Positions 22,850-33,689 of a stretch of 64,000 nucleotides of DNA are shown piece after piece. The notes under the pieces are model-generated. The model made no database searches and was not told the DNA's origin. It was given only the letters and a program-made list of their open reading frames with translations. Location: positions 3,950,005-4,014,004 of the forward strand of contig NW_006499436.1 of NCBI RefSeq assembly GCF_000471905.2. The letters run 5' to 3'. Source of the DNA: Amborella trichopoda (Eukaryota; Streptophyta; Magnoliopsida; Amborellales; Amborellaceae). The position numbers and the translations under genes were made by a program. Numbering within the stretch: the first letter of the stretch is position 1; each line of letters begins with the position of its first letter.

Positions 22850-24115
22850 TTCGAAAAATGAAAATATTAACCCCTCAAAAGCCAGCCATTTAGGTATGAA
22901 GCCTGATCATCTCCACATTGCTGTACAAGAATTGTCTCAACTAAAAACACAAGGTCTGATAGAGGACACCTCCTCTCTCTGGGCATGTTAAGCATTTTAT
23001 GTTAACAAAAGAGCGGAACAAAAACGAGGAAAATTAAGATTGGATATTAATTACCAACCACTAAATAAATTCCTTGAAGATTGGTTTCAAAATTTGATTT
23101 GGAAACTAGATTTTGCCAATTGGGAATACTCCCAGAAGAACAATACAAAACAACATTTTGTATTTCAAACCATCATTATCAATGGACTGTCGTGCCATTT
23201 GGCCTAAAAAATGCACCATAACAATTTCAAAAAACCATAATCACTATTTTCCAATCTTTGTTGTCAAATATGTCAATTTATATCGATGACATATTATTAT
23301 TTTCAAAAGACATAAATGCCCATGGTCGTATTCTTACCAATTCTATGAGATTGCTCAAAACTATGGGATTATGTTATCCGAGAAAAAGATGCAGTAAGGA
23401 AAATCTGAAATTGAATTTCTTGGAATGAAAAATTCAAATGGCCAGTACCACCTACAACCACATGTTGCACAAACACTACTTGATTTCCCAGATGTTCTAA
23501 ACTCCAAAAAACAAGTCCAACAATTCTAAGGGATTGTAAATTACATGCCATATTTCATAGATGTACTTTGTCAATACGCTATCCATTTATTCCCACAACT
23601 CAAAAAAGACCCCCTCATGGATTTTCGTCCAAACCAAAGTTGTCTAAGAACTTAAGATTTTAGCAGTCAACCTCTACAAATCCCTTCAGATGGAACCAAA
23701 ATTCTTCAAACAGATGCTAATGATGAACAGTGGGCAGCAATGCTATATGAAGAAATTGAAGGTAAAAGACCTTTGCGTGAATACAAGAGCGGCATTTTCA
23801 AACCAGCACAAATGCATTAGCACCGACATTTAAGGAAATACTGGCAGTAAAACGAGGCATTGAATAGTTCTAGTTTCATCTCTTAGGATACCATTTCAAT
23901 ATTGAAATGGGGATGTCCTCATTCCCAAGGATGCTCGAATTCAAGCAAAAAATACTACCAAATAGCCAATTACTCAAATGGGCCATTTGGTTTACACGAT
24001 GGTCATTTGAGGTAAAACATATCAAGGGCAGCAATAACTTCGTTGCATATTTCATGTCAAGAACAAAAAAGAAAACCCTATCAAACCTTGTAGCAAAACT
24101 CCTGCCAGTCCTTTA
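22850..24115 (+). pseudogene. FLO reverse transcriptase and RNase H
   Basis: RT blocks HYQWTVVPFGLKNAP (near 23,170-23,215) and YIDDILLFSKD (near 23,280-23,315), then GKSEIEFLGMK. RNase H blocks are QTDANDEQWAAMLYEEIEG (near 23,710-23,765) and KWAIWFTRWSFEVKHIKGSN (near 23,970-24,030). Diagnostic for Caulimoviridae. Fossil, several breaks. Confidence 0.85.
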
Positions 24116-24960
24116 CTAACCAAAACGAATAACTCCTTTTTCCTTACCCCTAGTATACATGTTCTTAGTAGGACCATCAAACCCAGAACCTTCACCACCC
24201 AAGTTGATCAATATGCTTGACATACCACCAAATATACAGGAAACCATCCTAGAAACAGTCTTTGAAGCCAGAAGAAAGAAACATGCGTTGTGCTTTCCCA
24301 GGATTAAAACTCCACCCGGATTACCCTTTCCTCTCCCTCTTTCAGATACAATACCCTCGAGAAAAATTGTGCCTATTTTGGTTTATTAGCTAGAAAAATA
24401 CCATTTAGGTTTCCAATCTTATGCCTTAACCCTCTACCAGTATGTTGTGAGCTACACTCAAATTCCAAATATTCCTCTAGAAACATTGTATCTTACCAAA
24501 ATCCTCCTCAAATTCAAAGCAATACAACAGTGGCAAGAAGTATTAACACCCCATCTAAACAAATATATCATGTTCACCCTATATCGTCCAACAGACTTCA
24601 TAACTTACAGCCTTGTGTATTCCCTTGAAGAACAACAAAACCAACATCTTGTCCATTACACTCAAACGCAAGTTCTCACTTTTAAAAATTATAATAATGC
24701 AGACAACCTCCATGAATAAGAATTTCAAGAATACAAAGTTAGAATGAGCGTCACAAAACAACATTGATCCAGGAACATCCCACAAGAATTAATACTTTAT
24801 GATATCGCAAATTATTGGGAAAATATATAGCACCCATTAATGGAACAGTTACAAGAACACTTATTCAGCTATTACCACATAATTTGTGAAGAATGAAGAC
24901 TCAAAAACTTGAGAAACGACTCGTCGGATGAAGAATTGTTCGGGTTCTCAGACCCAAAAA
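24115..24960 (+). pseudogene. FLO C-terminal domain, unknown function
   Basis: Follows RNase H in all FLO copies here: a PSNPEPSPPKLINMLDIPP linker, ETILETVFEARRKKHA, VVSYTQIPNIPLETLYLTKI, RPTDFITYSLVYSLEEQQ, and a final SDEELFGFSDPKTD. No known domain recognised. Fossil with several breaks. Confidence 0.6.
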
Positions 24961-25310
24961 CCGACTAGTCAACTACGAGTCATGCCATGTCAGTGAATCT
25001 TTTACTTTGTTAGTATTGAAGATGTGAAGAATGTAGACTCAGGAACTTGAGAAACGACTCATCGGATGAAGAATTGTTCGAGTTCTTCCATGTCAGTGAA
25101 TCTTTTACTTTGTCAATATTGAGTCATGTCATGTAAGTGTTGAGTCATGTCTTGTAAGTGTTGAGTCTTGTCATCTTTACTTTGTCAGTGTAGAGTTAGG
25201 TCATGTTAGCAATAAGTCATATCAGGTGAGCTTTGTCAGTAATAAGTCATGTAGGCTTTGTCAGTGATGCGTCATGTCATATCAGGTGAGCTTTTGTTTA
25301 ATAATATGTG
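24885..25310 (+). repeat. Tandem repeats at the FLO 3' end and intergenic region
   Basis: A roughly 138-bp unit is duplicated (starts near 24,885 and 25,023, each with TGTGAAGAATG and GGATGAAGAATTGTTCG). Decayed 30-bp repeats rich in TGAGTCATGTCATG follow (25,040-25,300), the forward counterpart of 16,690-17,020. Confidence 0.65.
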
Positions 25311-26640
25311 GTTTTCCTTCAAGCTTGGCCATATTATGGTCAGCTTCTTTAGGACCTATTTTAAAGGGTGAAGCTTTAACTTCAATTTTCTCCCTGAACA
25401 TTTCTCCCTTAAGTTGTAAGCTAGTCTCAGGGGATGAATAGATTCAATTATCTCTAATCTTGTGGTTTGAAAAGTCTGAAAAGATTTTTCAACCGTATTT
25501 ATTTCAAATTTTGGAATTTTTATTCCATAGTCTTTAGCTATGTATTTTAACCATTTAAAGAATTTGACATTTGCCTTATGTTTTATCATGAACCTGTTAA
25601 ATTTTAAATGGAAGGCATCCCGAAGAGGTTCTTTAAACTCTTTGAAGAACCATTCTCTTATTTGCCTATTGTCTTCAGAGAAGAAATTCTTTTTGATCCA
25701 TTCTTTATCAATTTTGAATTCTTCTTCCTTCTGTACCACACATATATCAAAATCAAGATCAGAAGGTGTCGGTTCTCCTAATTTAGAAGATTCTGGAGTG
25801 TCCACTCTGTAGACTGGTTGTTGAACTTGGTTTGGAGTTCTATGGAGTCTTTCAATAATAGTTTTCCTATGAGTGGATATTCTTTCATATTCAGATTGTG
25901 GAACTGAAGAGGTTGAACTTCTAGGAGGATCTCTAATATTTGAATTATCAATCCTTAGTGTAGTCTTTCTTGAAGATGGAAAACGGATTTCTATTTCTGC
26001 GTCAGTGTATTCTATTATTTGTTCTGGATCTTTATTTTCAGGAACTTTAATTTGAGTTTCAGATTGTAAAACCCAACGCTCTGGTAGTCTTACTGAGACC
26101 GTGCCACTGATTTGGGTATGACTAAATTTGATTTTTCCATATTTGTCTGGAAAAATATAGTTTGTCCTTTTAAATTCATTTGTCTGGCATTTGGGCATAA
26201 AGTATTCATTACTTTATAATAGATCCTATAAACAAATGCTAAGTTTTGAGAACTAGGGTCCATATCAAAACTTTGAGTTTTTAGGTTTAGAGTTAGGACT
26301 TTTAACAGATTTGGATCGGTTAAGGCTACAAAGAAATTTGGAAAACAATTAAAGTATATTGGGCCATTTTAGAGACTAGATTCGACTATTCTTAATAAAG
26401 AATCAATGAATCTTTTGTGTCGGCTATATCTTAAATAGAGTAGAACATAATTATTTAATCCTGTTCTCTTTAATGGTTTGACAGCTATTTGAACTAATCC
26501 AATATGCATATATTTATAATCTTTCTTTTTATGATCTTCGATCATTCTTTCTGAAAGTAATTGAAATTGGTCTTGTGTTTCCATAACATAAATACCTTTT
26601 TCAATTGTTTTTATGGAAAAACTGCTTTTGAAGTCAAAGG
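25310..26640 (-). pseudogene. PET-2 movement protein region
   Basis: A long open minus-strand frame of about 280 residues (26,198-25,356), preceded upstream by the 30K core blocks YMHIGLVQIAVKPLKRTGLN and LRYSRHKRFIDSLLRIVESS. It parallels the PET-1 MP: RLPERWVLQSETQIKVPENK, DPEQIIEYTDAEIEIRFPS, then an acidic EPTPSDLDFDICVVQKEEEF block leading toward the coat region. The 280-residue stretch is among the longest open frames in the window. Fossil, a few breaks. Confidence 0.75.
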
Positions 26641-26644
26641 TCCC

Positions 26645-26935
26645 CTTATGGTGGGACAGTTATAAAAATGAATCCCTAAGTCCAGACAAAATAAAGATAA
26701 AACTTATACCTTCAGTTTCATCTCAAAAGAAAAAAATAGAAATAGCAGAATATGTTGCAATCTTACAGCAACAAAACCGTAAACTATCTAAAGAAGAGTT
26801 TAAAAGGAAGCTCTGGAGTGCTATAGAGGACAATGAAAAAATGTCCACCTCTACTCAGAGTGATGAACAAGAAGACTACAGTCCAATGAACGGTGATGAC
26901 TGTGCAGGCATTGAATTTTCTTCAAAGTAAAGAAA
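26645..26935 (+). pseudogene. PET-2 last-ORF C-terminal fragment, copy 1
   Basis: Blocks VPLWWDSYKNESLSPDKIKI, EIAEYVAILQQQNRKLSKEE and EKMSTSTQSDEQEDYSP parallel the end of the PET-1 last ORF (KIRQQNPMATKEE, then AMSTSTQNDEDYAQE). Function unknown. It lies head to head with an MP fragment. Confidence 0.6.
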
Positions 26936-27003
26936 ATTCACAGAGGGACCTGGACGACTCCACCCATATCCAAGACACGTGTCCCTTCACCGACAAAACC
27001 GAC

Positions 27004-28000
27004 TTTCTAGGAGGATCTCTAATATTTGACTTATCAATCCTTTGTGTAGTCCTTCTTGAAGATGGAAAACGGATTTCTATTTCTCCTCAGTGTATTCTAT
27101 TATTTGTTCTGGATCTTTATTTTCAGGAACTTTAATCTTAGTTTCAGATTGTAAAACCCAACGCTCTGATAGTCTTACCTGAGACCATGCCACTGATTTG
27201 GGTATGACTAAATTTGATTTTTCCATATTTGTCTTGAAAAATATAGTTTGTCCATTTAAATCCATTTGTCTAGTATTCATTACTTTATAATAGATCCTAT
27301 AAACAAATGGTAAGTTTTGAGAACTAGGGTCCATATCAAAACCTTGAGTTTTTAGGTTTAGAGTTAGGACTTTTAACAGATTTGGATCGATTAAGGCTAC
27401 AGAGAAATTTGGAAAACAATAAAGTATATTGGGCCATTACAGAGACTAGATTCGACTATTCCTAATAAAGAATTAGTGAAGCTTTTGTGTCGGCTATCTC
27501 TTAAACAGAGTAGAACATAATTATTTAATTTCGTTCTTGTCAATGGTTTAACAACTATTTGAACTAATCTAATATGCAAATATTTATAATCTTTCGTTTT
27601 TATGATATTCGATCATTCTTTTTGAAAGTAATTGAAATTTGTCTCGAGTTTCCATAACAGAAATACTTTTTTCAATTGTTTTTATGGAAAAACTACTTTT
27701 GAAGTCAAAAGTCCCCTTATGGTGGGACAGTTATAAAAATGAATCCCTAAGTCCAGACAAAATAAAAATGAAACTTATACCTTCAGGTTCATCTCAAAAG
27801 GAAAAAATGGAAATAGCAGAATATGTTGCAATATTACAGCAACAAACCCTAAACTATCTAAAGAAGAGCTCAAAAGGAAGCTCTGGAGTGCTCTTGAGGA
27901 CATTGAAAAAATGTCCACCTCTACTCAAAGTGATGAACAAGAAGACTACAGTCCAATGAATGGTGATGACTATGCAGCCATTGAATTTTCTTCAAAGTAA
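27004..28000. pseudogene. PET-2 MP (-) and last-ORF (+) fragments, copy 2
   Basis: Second copy of the same pair: MP blocks VYRIYYKVMNTRQMDLNGQ and RLSERWVLQSETKIKVPENK on the minus strand (27,700-27,004), and the last-ORF fragment with SKVPLWWDSYKNESLSPDK on the plus strand (27,705-28,000). Fossil. Confidence 0.65.
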
Positions 28001-28080
28001 AGAAAATTCACAAAGGGATCTGGACGACTCCACCCATATCCAAGACACGTGTCCCTTCACCGATAAAACCGACTTTCTAC

Positions 28081-28208
28081 TGTAGCCACCACCGACATAA
28101 TCTACTTTTTACTGTAGCCACTACAAAAAGCTGACTAAAGCAGCTGTAGCCACCACCGACAGAATCTACTTTTTACTGTAGCCCCTACAAAAAGCTGACT
28201 AAAGCAGA
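28081..28208 (+). repeat. 64-bp tandem repeat (x2), enhancer-like
   Basis: Two nearly identical 64-bp units, 28,081-28,144 and 28,145-28,208, starting TGTAGCCACCACCGACA and ending GCTGACTAAAGCAG. They lie 70-195 bp upstream of the TATA-like box at 28,277, the spacing of duplicated enhancers in caulimovirid promoters. Regulatory role is inferred. Confidence 0.65.
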
Positions 28209-28276
28209 TAAGCATCTTGAAAAAGATTGTCGGTGCGGATTTCAAAGAGATTTCAAATCCACCTAACTCCTCTAGA

Positions 28277-28282
28277 TATAAG
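28277..28282 (+). promoter_or_regulatory. PET-2 TATA-like box
   Basis: TATAAG within TCTAGATATAAGAAGAAG, downstream of the G-box (28,046) and the 64-bp repeats, and followed by a pyrimidine-rich leader (28,370-28,400). The layout matches a caulimovirid pregenomic promoter. Transcription would run rightward toward the PBS-like site at 28,712. Confidence 0.5.
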
Positions 28283-28711
28283 AAGAAGAAACCCTCTCCC
28301 ATTTATCATCGGGAGTTTGAGCCTTGAAGAGCGGAGTTGTTTACTTCCAACTTGTATTATTCTTTTGTGTCCTCTTCATTTTTTCTCTCTCTCTTAGTTG
28401 ATATATCTGGTGGTGTATCCAACCACTCAGTTTCTTTTCTGAAGTCTGTAATTGTGTGAGAGATTGATGAGTGCTTAAGTATATGCATGATTCCTCTTGG
28501 AGTTCAAGCAGTTAAGATTAGCAGTTAAAGTCTTGTTGTAGCATATTCTCTTCGGACCTCTGTATCTCGAAAATGTAAGTTTTTATAGTTATTCATTGTG
28601 CTGATACATTTAAAGCCTGTTCATGTTATATTTGTTTACAGTTTAAGTTTATGACAGTTTATAGTAGCCTATATTCTCATATGCTGCTTTTGCATCAAAA
28701 AGACACCCAAA

Positions 28712-28723
28712 TGGTATCAAAAT
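28712..28723 (+). other. Decayed primer binding site, PET-2
   Basis: TGGTATCAAAAT matches TGGTATCAGAGC at 9 of 12 positions, about 430 bp downstream of the TATA-like box. It is followed at once by an AT microsatellite. Confidence 0.45.
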
Positions 28724-28752
28724 TGAAAAAAGAGAATTGTTCTTCAAAGAGT

Positions 28753-28754
<2 letters not shown>

Positions 28755-28788
<34 letters not shown>
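28755..28788. repeat. (AT)n microsatellite, left flank of PET-1
   Basis: 17 AT units directly bordering the left end of the PET-1 intergenic region. A second AT run borders the right end at 46,488. Confidence 0.95.
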
Positions 28789-28789
<1 letters not shown>

Positions 28790-28791
<2 letters not shown>

Positions 28792-30065
28792 ATAACAACC
28801 AAGATCTATTTTCAAGCTATATTTTAGGCTATTTTAGGCAACTATTTTATACAAACTTATTAGTACATAATTTTAACGAGTAGATAAGCAGTTAAACAGG
28901 TAAGAAATAACAATAGAGATATATCAATAACAAACCAATTTATGTAAGTAGTTTTCCTAAAAATTTTAAACAAAATATCAACTTAACTTGCATAATAATA
29001 GAAATCTTACAAAGGGAAACACTTACATTAAACACTTGCAATAACTAGAGAATATTTTCCGCTCCTCTGGGCAGTAGCTCGATAGAGTGTTTAAGTTACA
29101 ATCACACATATACAAAGCTTTACAATCACTCAGAAAGTATTCGGTGTGGTTAGACACACCACCCGATATACAGTAATGAGAAAGAAAATAACACAGAGTA
29201 ATAGGAGTATAAGAAGGAAATAATAATAAGGGGCAGTAATATCAGAAATTTCAAAGAGCAGGAATAAAACGATGAAGAACAGAAGAGAGAGAGAAACTTA
29301 GAATAAGAGAACAGTAGATAGCAAGGAATGCATAGCAGAGAGTAGAGAGTTTTTGAGAATATTTGAGAGTATCTGAGAGTACAAAGAGATGTCTAATATA
29401 GAGAGATAAGAGAGCTTACTGACAATTGCTCAGAGCAGAGAGAAAATAGAGCCTCAAAACTTCAGTGTTCTACTGGTGAGGCGAAGAGAGAGCAGAGCTG
29501 CAGGGTTTTAAAGGAGAGAAGAGAAGAAAGCAGAACTTGAGAGCTTTAGAGGAGAGAAGAGAGCAGAACTTGAGAGCTTTAAAGGAGAGAAGATTGAGAG
29601 CTTTAGAGGAGAGAAGAGAACAGAGCTTGAGAGCTTTAGAGGAGAGAAGAGAACAAAGCAGACGGCACTGGGGGAGAGCACTCGGATGCCCCCCTTCGAT
29701 GAGTTGATCCTCCATTTATAGGCCGCGAGCTTTAGGGCTTAATAATTGTAGGGCCAGCTCAAAAGTAGAACACAATGTTTGGAGATGACAAAAAGGCGGC
29801 ATAATGTCGGTGGCACAATATTTTGATAACATAAAGGTGGCACAGTGTCAGTGGCATAGTGAAAAGGTGTCGGTAGAGTTGACAGTGGCATCTAGCAATA
29901 GCGACAGATGTCGGTGGATCTGACAGGTGGTATCTTGCAACAATGACACATGTCAGTGGATCTGACAAGTGGTATCTAGCAACAGTGATAGATGTCGGTA
30001 GGTCTTTATTTGCTGTCAGCAGGCTTTTGGCAGTATTTATTGGGATATGTATTTTATTCGGGCCT
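28790..30065 (-). promoter_or_regulatory. PET-1 intergenic region, left copy
   Basis: Reading on the minus strand: 42-bp repeats (about 30,000-29,880), TATA box TATAAA (29,720-29,715, in CGGCCTATAAATGGAGGATC), about four 33-bp repeats (29,660-29,515), then a long leader to 28,790. It faces outward, into PET-2. In caulimovirids this region drives the pregenomic RNA. Confidence 0.7.
29515..29660 (-). repeat. 33-bp minisatellite, left IR, about 4 copies
   Basis: Same 33-bp unit as at 37,470-37,900, with about four imperfect copies in the left intergenic region. It lies just downstream (minus strand) of the TATA box at 29,715-29,720. Confidence 0.8.
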
Positions 30066-30980
30066 TTTCAGGAAAAGTCGGGCCGTGGTTGTGAGAGTCC
30101 ACAATCTTCAGTTTTGTGGGCGTAATCTTCACAATTTTGTGTTGATATAGACATTGCTTCTTCTTCTTCATCGAATAGTTGGAGCAGCTTGTTCTTCCAC
30201 TCTTCCTTAGTAGCCATTGGATTTTGTTGTCTTATCTTATTTAAATAGTCACACATATTTTTGACTTCTATTTCTGGTGTTTGGATTGGGACTTTTCTCA
30301 ATTTTATATTCTCTGGTTCAATGGTTTTATTCTCATTTTTGTCCCACCACTTTATATATACTTGTTTTCCCAGTTTGGGGATGTATTCCCTATCATCAGT
30401 ATAATTATCAAATATATTGCGGGACCATTTCATGATCCAAGGTATTTGGTAAAAGGCCATAAAATACATATACAAGTCTATTTGGGCATTATTATTGTTG
30501 TATTCCACAAATTTATTTTGAGAGGCCTGTATTTTTGGTGGTAATATTTCAATTCCAGATCCCCATATTTGAAACCAATTCCTAAACCAATTAGGAAACC
30601 CTTCAATCGCTGGTATTTTTATTTGCAAAAACTAAGTATGAGAATTATTGCTATTTTGGAAAAAGAAGACTTTATGCCAGGCATCAACATATTCGGCATA
30701 TCTATAGTTTTTATTATTGAATCCTTCTGCTTGTAAATTCTTGGTTTTTACAGGATCCATACCCCTATCCTTATATAATATTATCTTTTGGATTTGAAAT
30801 TCGGAGTATGTAATTGTCTTTGAATTCTTTTTGAAAAAATGGACCAATGATATTGATCCAGTCTCCAAGAGGATGGTTTCATACCATTCTCGTGTCTTAT
30901 TACTATTAGAAGGATGTAAATGGTTATTCAAATAAATATTTGCTATTTCTTCTGGATTTCTATCCAGATGGATATCATCT
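30065..30980 (-). pseudogene. PET-1 last ORF, reverse arm, unknown function
   Basis: A frame after RNase H with a WYETILLETGSISLVHFFKK block and a tryptophan-rich block (FPNWFRNWFQIWGSGIEILP). It ends in an acidic tail, DEEEEAMSISTQNCEDYAHK. Same order in the forward arm (44,160-45,170). In Caulimoviridae a separate gene after RNase H often encodes the transactivator/inclusion protein, but no such motif is visible. Fossil with few breaks. Confidence 0.6.
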
Positions 30981-31189
30981 ATAATTATTTCAGCTATAAA
31001 AGTAGTCTCAGTAAATCTGAATTTTCTTCTCCTGTGGTATTTATTGATATTGGTTCAGGAGAGGATATTATTTCCTAGGCTTGTCTTTTTATTACTTGAT
31101 TTGGAGTTATAGGGGAAGATACTATAGATCTTTCTGATTTCCAGATGCTATAACTATTTCCATTTTTTCTTTCCTTTATTATTCCTTTA

Positions 31190-32370
31190 TTTGGTATTGG
31201 TATTACCCTCCTGTCCCCCCTGCAAAAATTCACGGGTTAAAAAGTCAGGAAGATAGTTAGTATTGCCCTTGATATGTTCTATGTCAAATTCAAAAGAGGA
31301 TAATATTGCTTGCCATCGTTCAAAAATTTGTTTTGAAACAAGAGTTTTGACATCTTTATTAAGAATATCTTTGGCTACTTTACAACCAGTTCGTATAAGG
31401 AACTTTTGGTTTAAAAGATCACTTTGGAATTTAGTAACGCAATGAACTGTAGCCAAAATTTCCTTTTTAACCGTTGAATAGTTTTGCTGAGTTTGGTTCC
31501 AAGCTTTTGAAGTGAAACGAACCAATTGTTCTTTTTCTGAAATTTTTTGTTTTAGGATTCCTCCTAATCCTATTTCGGAGGCGTCACATTCAATTATTTT
31601 AAATGCATCAGGATTTGCAAGTCTATGGCAAGGTAATTCCTTAGCCTTAGCTTTTATTTTCTTTACAGCCAAGGTATGCTCATCTGTCCATTTTGGCAGA
31701 TTCTTTTTTAACATTTGAAACAAAGGTTTAGCATCAATGGCTAAATTTTTATAAAAATCGGCAATATAATTAAGACATCTTAAAAACCTTTGGAATTCAG
31801 TTTTATCCAGGATAGTATCTGGAAATTTATCAACAAATTATATTGCTGTATCAATTGGTACTATACTTCCTTGGAAGATATTATGACTAAGAAACCTTTT
31901 TTTTTTTTGGCAGACACTGATTTTCCTGACTGATACAGCTAATCCTGCTGCCTTTATTGCTTTAATGAAAACGTTTATGTGTTTGAAATGTTGTTCAATA
32001 TTTTAAGAGAAAATAAGAACATCATCAATATATACAATCATAAATTTCATATAAAGATTAAATATGTCATTCATAATATTTTGGAATTCAAAAGGAGCAT
32101 TTTTAAGTCCAAAAGGCATTACGTTACATTCATATTGTCCAAAGGGAACATTGAAAGCAGTTTTATATCTATTTACTTGATAGATTAACTAATCTATCAA
32201 GTAAATATTTTTTATTAGGAATATGGTATACCTTATCCATTTAAGGACTTCATTGAGAGGTTTATAATTTATTACCAACCACGGAGCTCCCCATTCCTTT
32301 TCAGAGGCTTTCTCGACGTAAAATGCTGAGCAGCTCCATGGTGATGAGCTTTTTCTGATGAGCTTTTTCT
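31190..32370 (-). pseudogene. PET-1 reverse transcriptase and RNase H, reverse arm
   Basis: RT blocks VMPFGLKNAPFEFQNIMNDI and MIVYIDDVLIFS (near 32,130-32,000), then FYKNLAIDAKPLFQ. RNase H has ECDASEIGLGGILKQKISEK, FLIRTGCKVAKDIL and the final FDIEHIKGNTNYLPDFLTRE. RNase H is open over about 178 residues. Fossil, several breaks. Confidence 0.85.
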
Positions 32371-32899
32371 GTAATAAGTCATCAATTTATTTTTTGCATA
32401 TTTCTAAATGTCTAGGATTTATTTGTATTGGCCTTGCTTTTGTAGGTATCTTATTTTCATGGAAATCTATTTGATATGGTTGAGTTACAATGTGTTTCTT
32501 TCTATTCCAGAAAACACTTGGTAATTCTGCACAAATTTCAATTTCTATTTTTCTTTTAATTTCTTCAATAAACTTTATATTCTCAGGCAAAGAAAGCGTT
32601 TCTTCAATTCTCTTATATTTTATTTCTTCTTTTAAATGGCAAAGAAATTTTTCTTTATTGGATATAACTTGTTTAACATTACTAACTTCCCAAATTGTTG
32701 GTTTATCTACAAATTCAAATTTTACATTGTGGCCTTCTATGCTGGCTTCAATCTCTGAGCTATCTATTTTTAATGGATGTAACAAGTTCAAGAATGGAGG
32801 CTCAAGGATTACAATCTGACTTAATCCTTTTACCATAATAAATGACATTTCAAAGCAATTCCCGTTATTACATACTACAGTATTGGATAGTTTATAATT

Positions 32900-33250
32900 T
32901 ATAACCAATCTACTACCATCTGCTGTATTTGGGTTGTTTTATTAAAGTATTTAGTTGGCACTAATCTTTCATTAATTCAATTTAAATCTGTTCTTGAGTC
33001 AATTAATGCCAAGGATTGAAAACTGTATTCTTTATGTACTATTATTCTTATTAGGGTAAACCATTTTTGAGTGATTACTTTATCAATTAGGTTTACATAG
33101 TTATCTGTTTGTATAGTACTGGAGGATGCTGGAGCTTCTTCAATCGGGGATATAGGTCTTTTATAATTATTTATAATGTTGTCAAATTCTAATTCTTCAT
33201 CCGTATTTTCAGAGGTATTTTGAAGATTAGATGCTAGCTCCAAAACTTGT
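32900..33250 (-). pseudogene. PET-1 protease, reverse arm
   Basis: YSFQSLALIDS marks the active-site region of an aspartic protease; the forward arm carries the same block at 42,225-42,260. It is preceded by a coiled-coil-like EVRNEIIILKNRIQVL block. Fossil. Confidence 0.65.
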
Positions 33251-33689
33251 ATTCTATTTTTTAGAATTATTAATTCATTTCGTACCTCATTTATTTCATG
33301 TTCTAATTCGGCTACAGATGGTTCCTTATAGTCATTAGTTCTATTATCGATTTTAAGAATTTTTTCAAAGCTATAATCTTCTTGAGTTTTGATAAGAGGA
33401 GGAGGTTTTTTGTTTGTTTTGGCAAGTTGAATGTATTGAACTAAGGTTTCTCTTTTTGCTTCTGGATCTGTTATTTTGTCAATTATTTCTTAAATCAAAT
33501 TCTCTTCTTTTGAAAGTGTATTCCAGAAGCAACCATCTATGTGCTCCTCTAAATCAGAACTACTAAATATTAGTGTTTCTTCCTCTATTTCTCCAACAAT
33601 TGGGTCTGTATTAGAACTAGTAGAATCTATATCAGATCCTTGTTCTAATTGTAATATTTGATATAATTGATTCTTGATATTTTCTTCTA

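Larger units (their letters stand above)
18788..25310 (+). mobile_element. FLO forward arm: most complete florendovirus-like unit
   Basis: Parts in order: MP 18,788-19,650, coat N-terminal part 19,650-20,330, proline-rich middle 20,330-21,050, coat core 21,050-22,080, zinc knuckle 22,090-22,138, protease 22,370-22,690, RT 22,850-23,560, RNase H 23,620-24,115, C-terminal domain 24,115-24,960, repeat-bearing intergenic region 24,960-25,310. It carries a 334-bp insertion at 21,301-21,634 and a shorter unexplained insertion near 21,845-21,975. No PBS or leader at its left end, since it starts at the palindrome centre. More than fifteen breaks. Confidence 0.85.
25917..28076. repeat. 1.08-kb tandem duplication inside PET-2
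   Basis: Unit 1 is 25,917-27,003 and unit 2 is 27,004-28,076. Both start TTCTAGGAGGATCTCTAATA and contain the MP fragment (-), the head-to-head centre and the last-ORF fragment (+) up to the G-box (CACGTG at 26,976-26,981 and 28,046-28,051) and an AAACCGACTTTCTA end. The unit has thus copied the head-to-head junction itself. Confidence 0.8.
25310..28725. mobile_element. PET-2 (petuvirus-like, second lineage) fragment cluster
   Basis: Two head-to-head pairs of a minus-strand movement-protein fragment and a plus-strand fragment of the last ORF: MP 26,640-25,310 (-) with ORF 26,645-26,935 (+), then MP 27,700-27,004 (-) with ORF 27,705-28,000 (+). An intergenic region with promoter-like features runs to a decayed PBS at 28,712. 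The sequence is related to PET-1 but clearly diverged. No CP, PR, RT or RH part is present. Few breaks in the MP, but the unit is heavily truncated. Confidence 0.75.

Noticed and set aside
25873-27135. Plus-strand frames antisense to PET-2 MP (GGSLIFELSILSVV type)
   Set aside because: Shadows of the minus-strand movement protein; similarity between the two copies reflects the tandem duplication.
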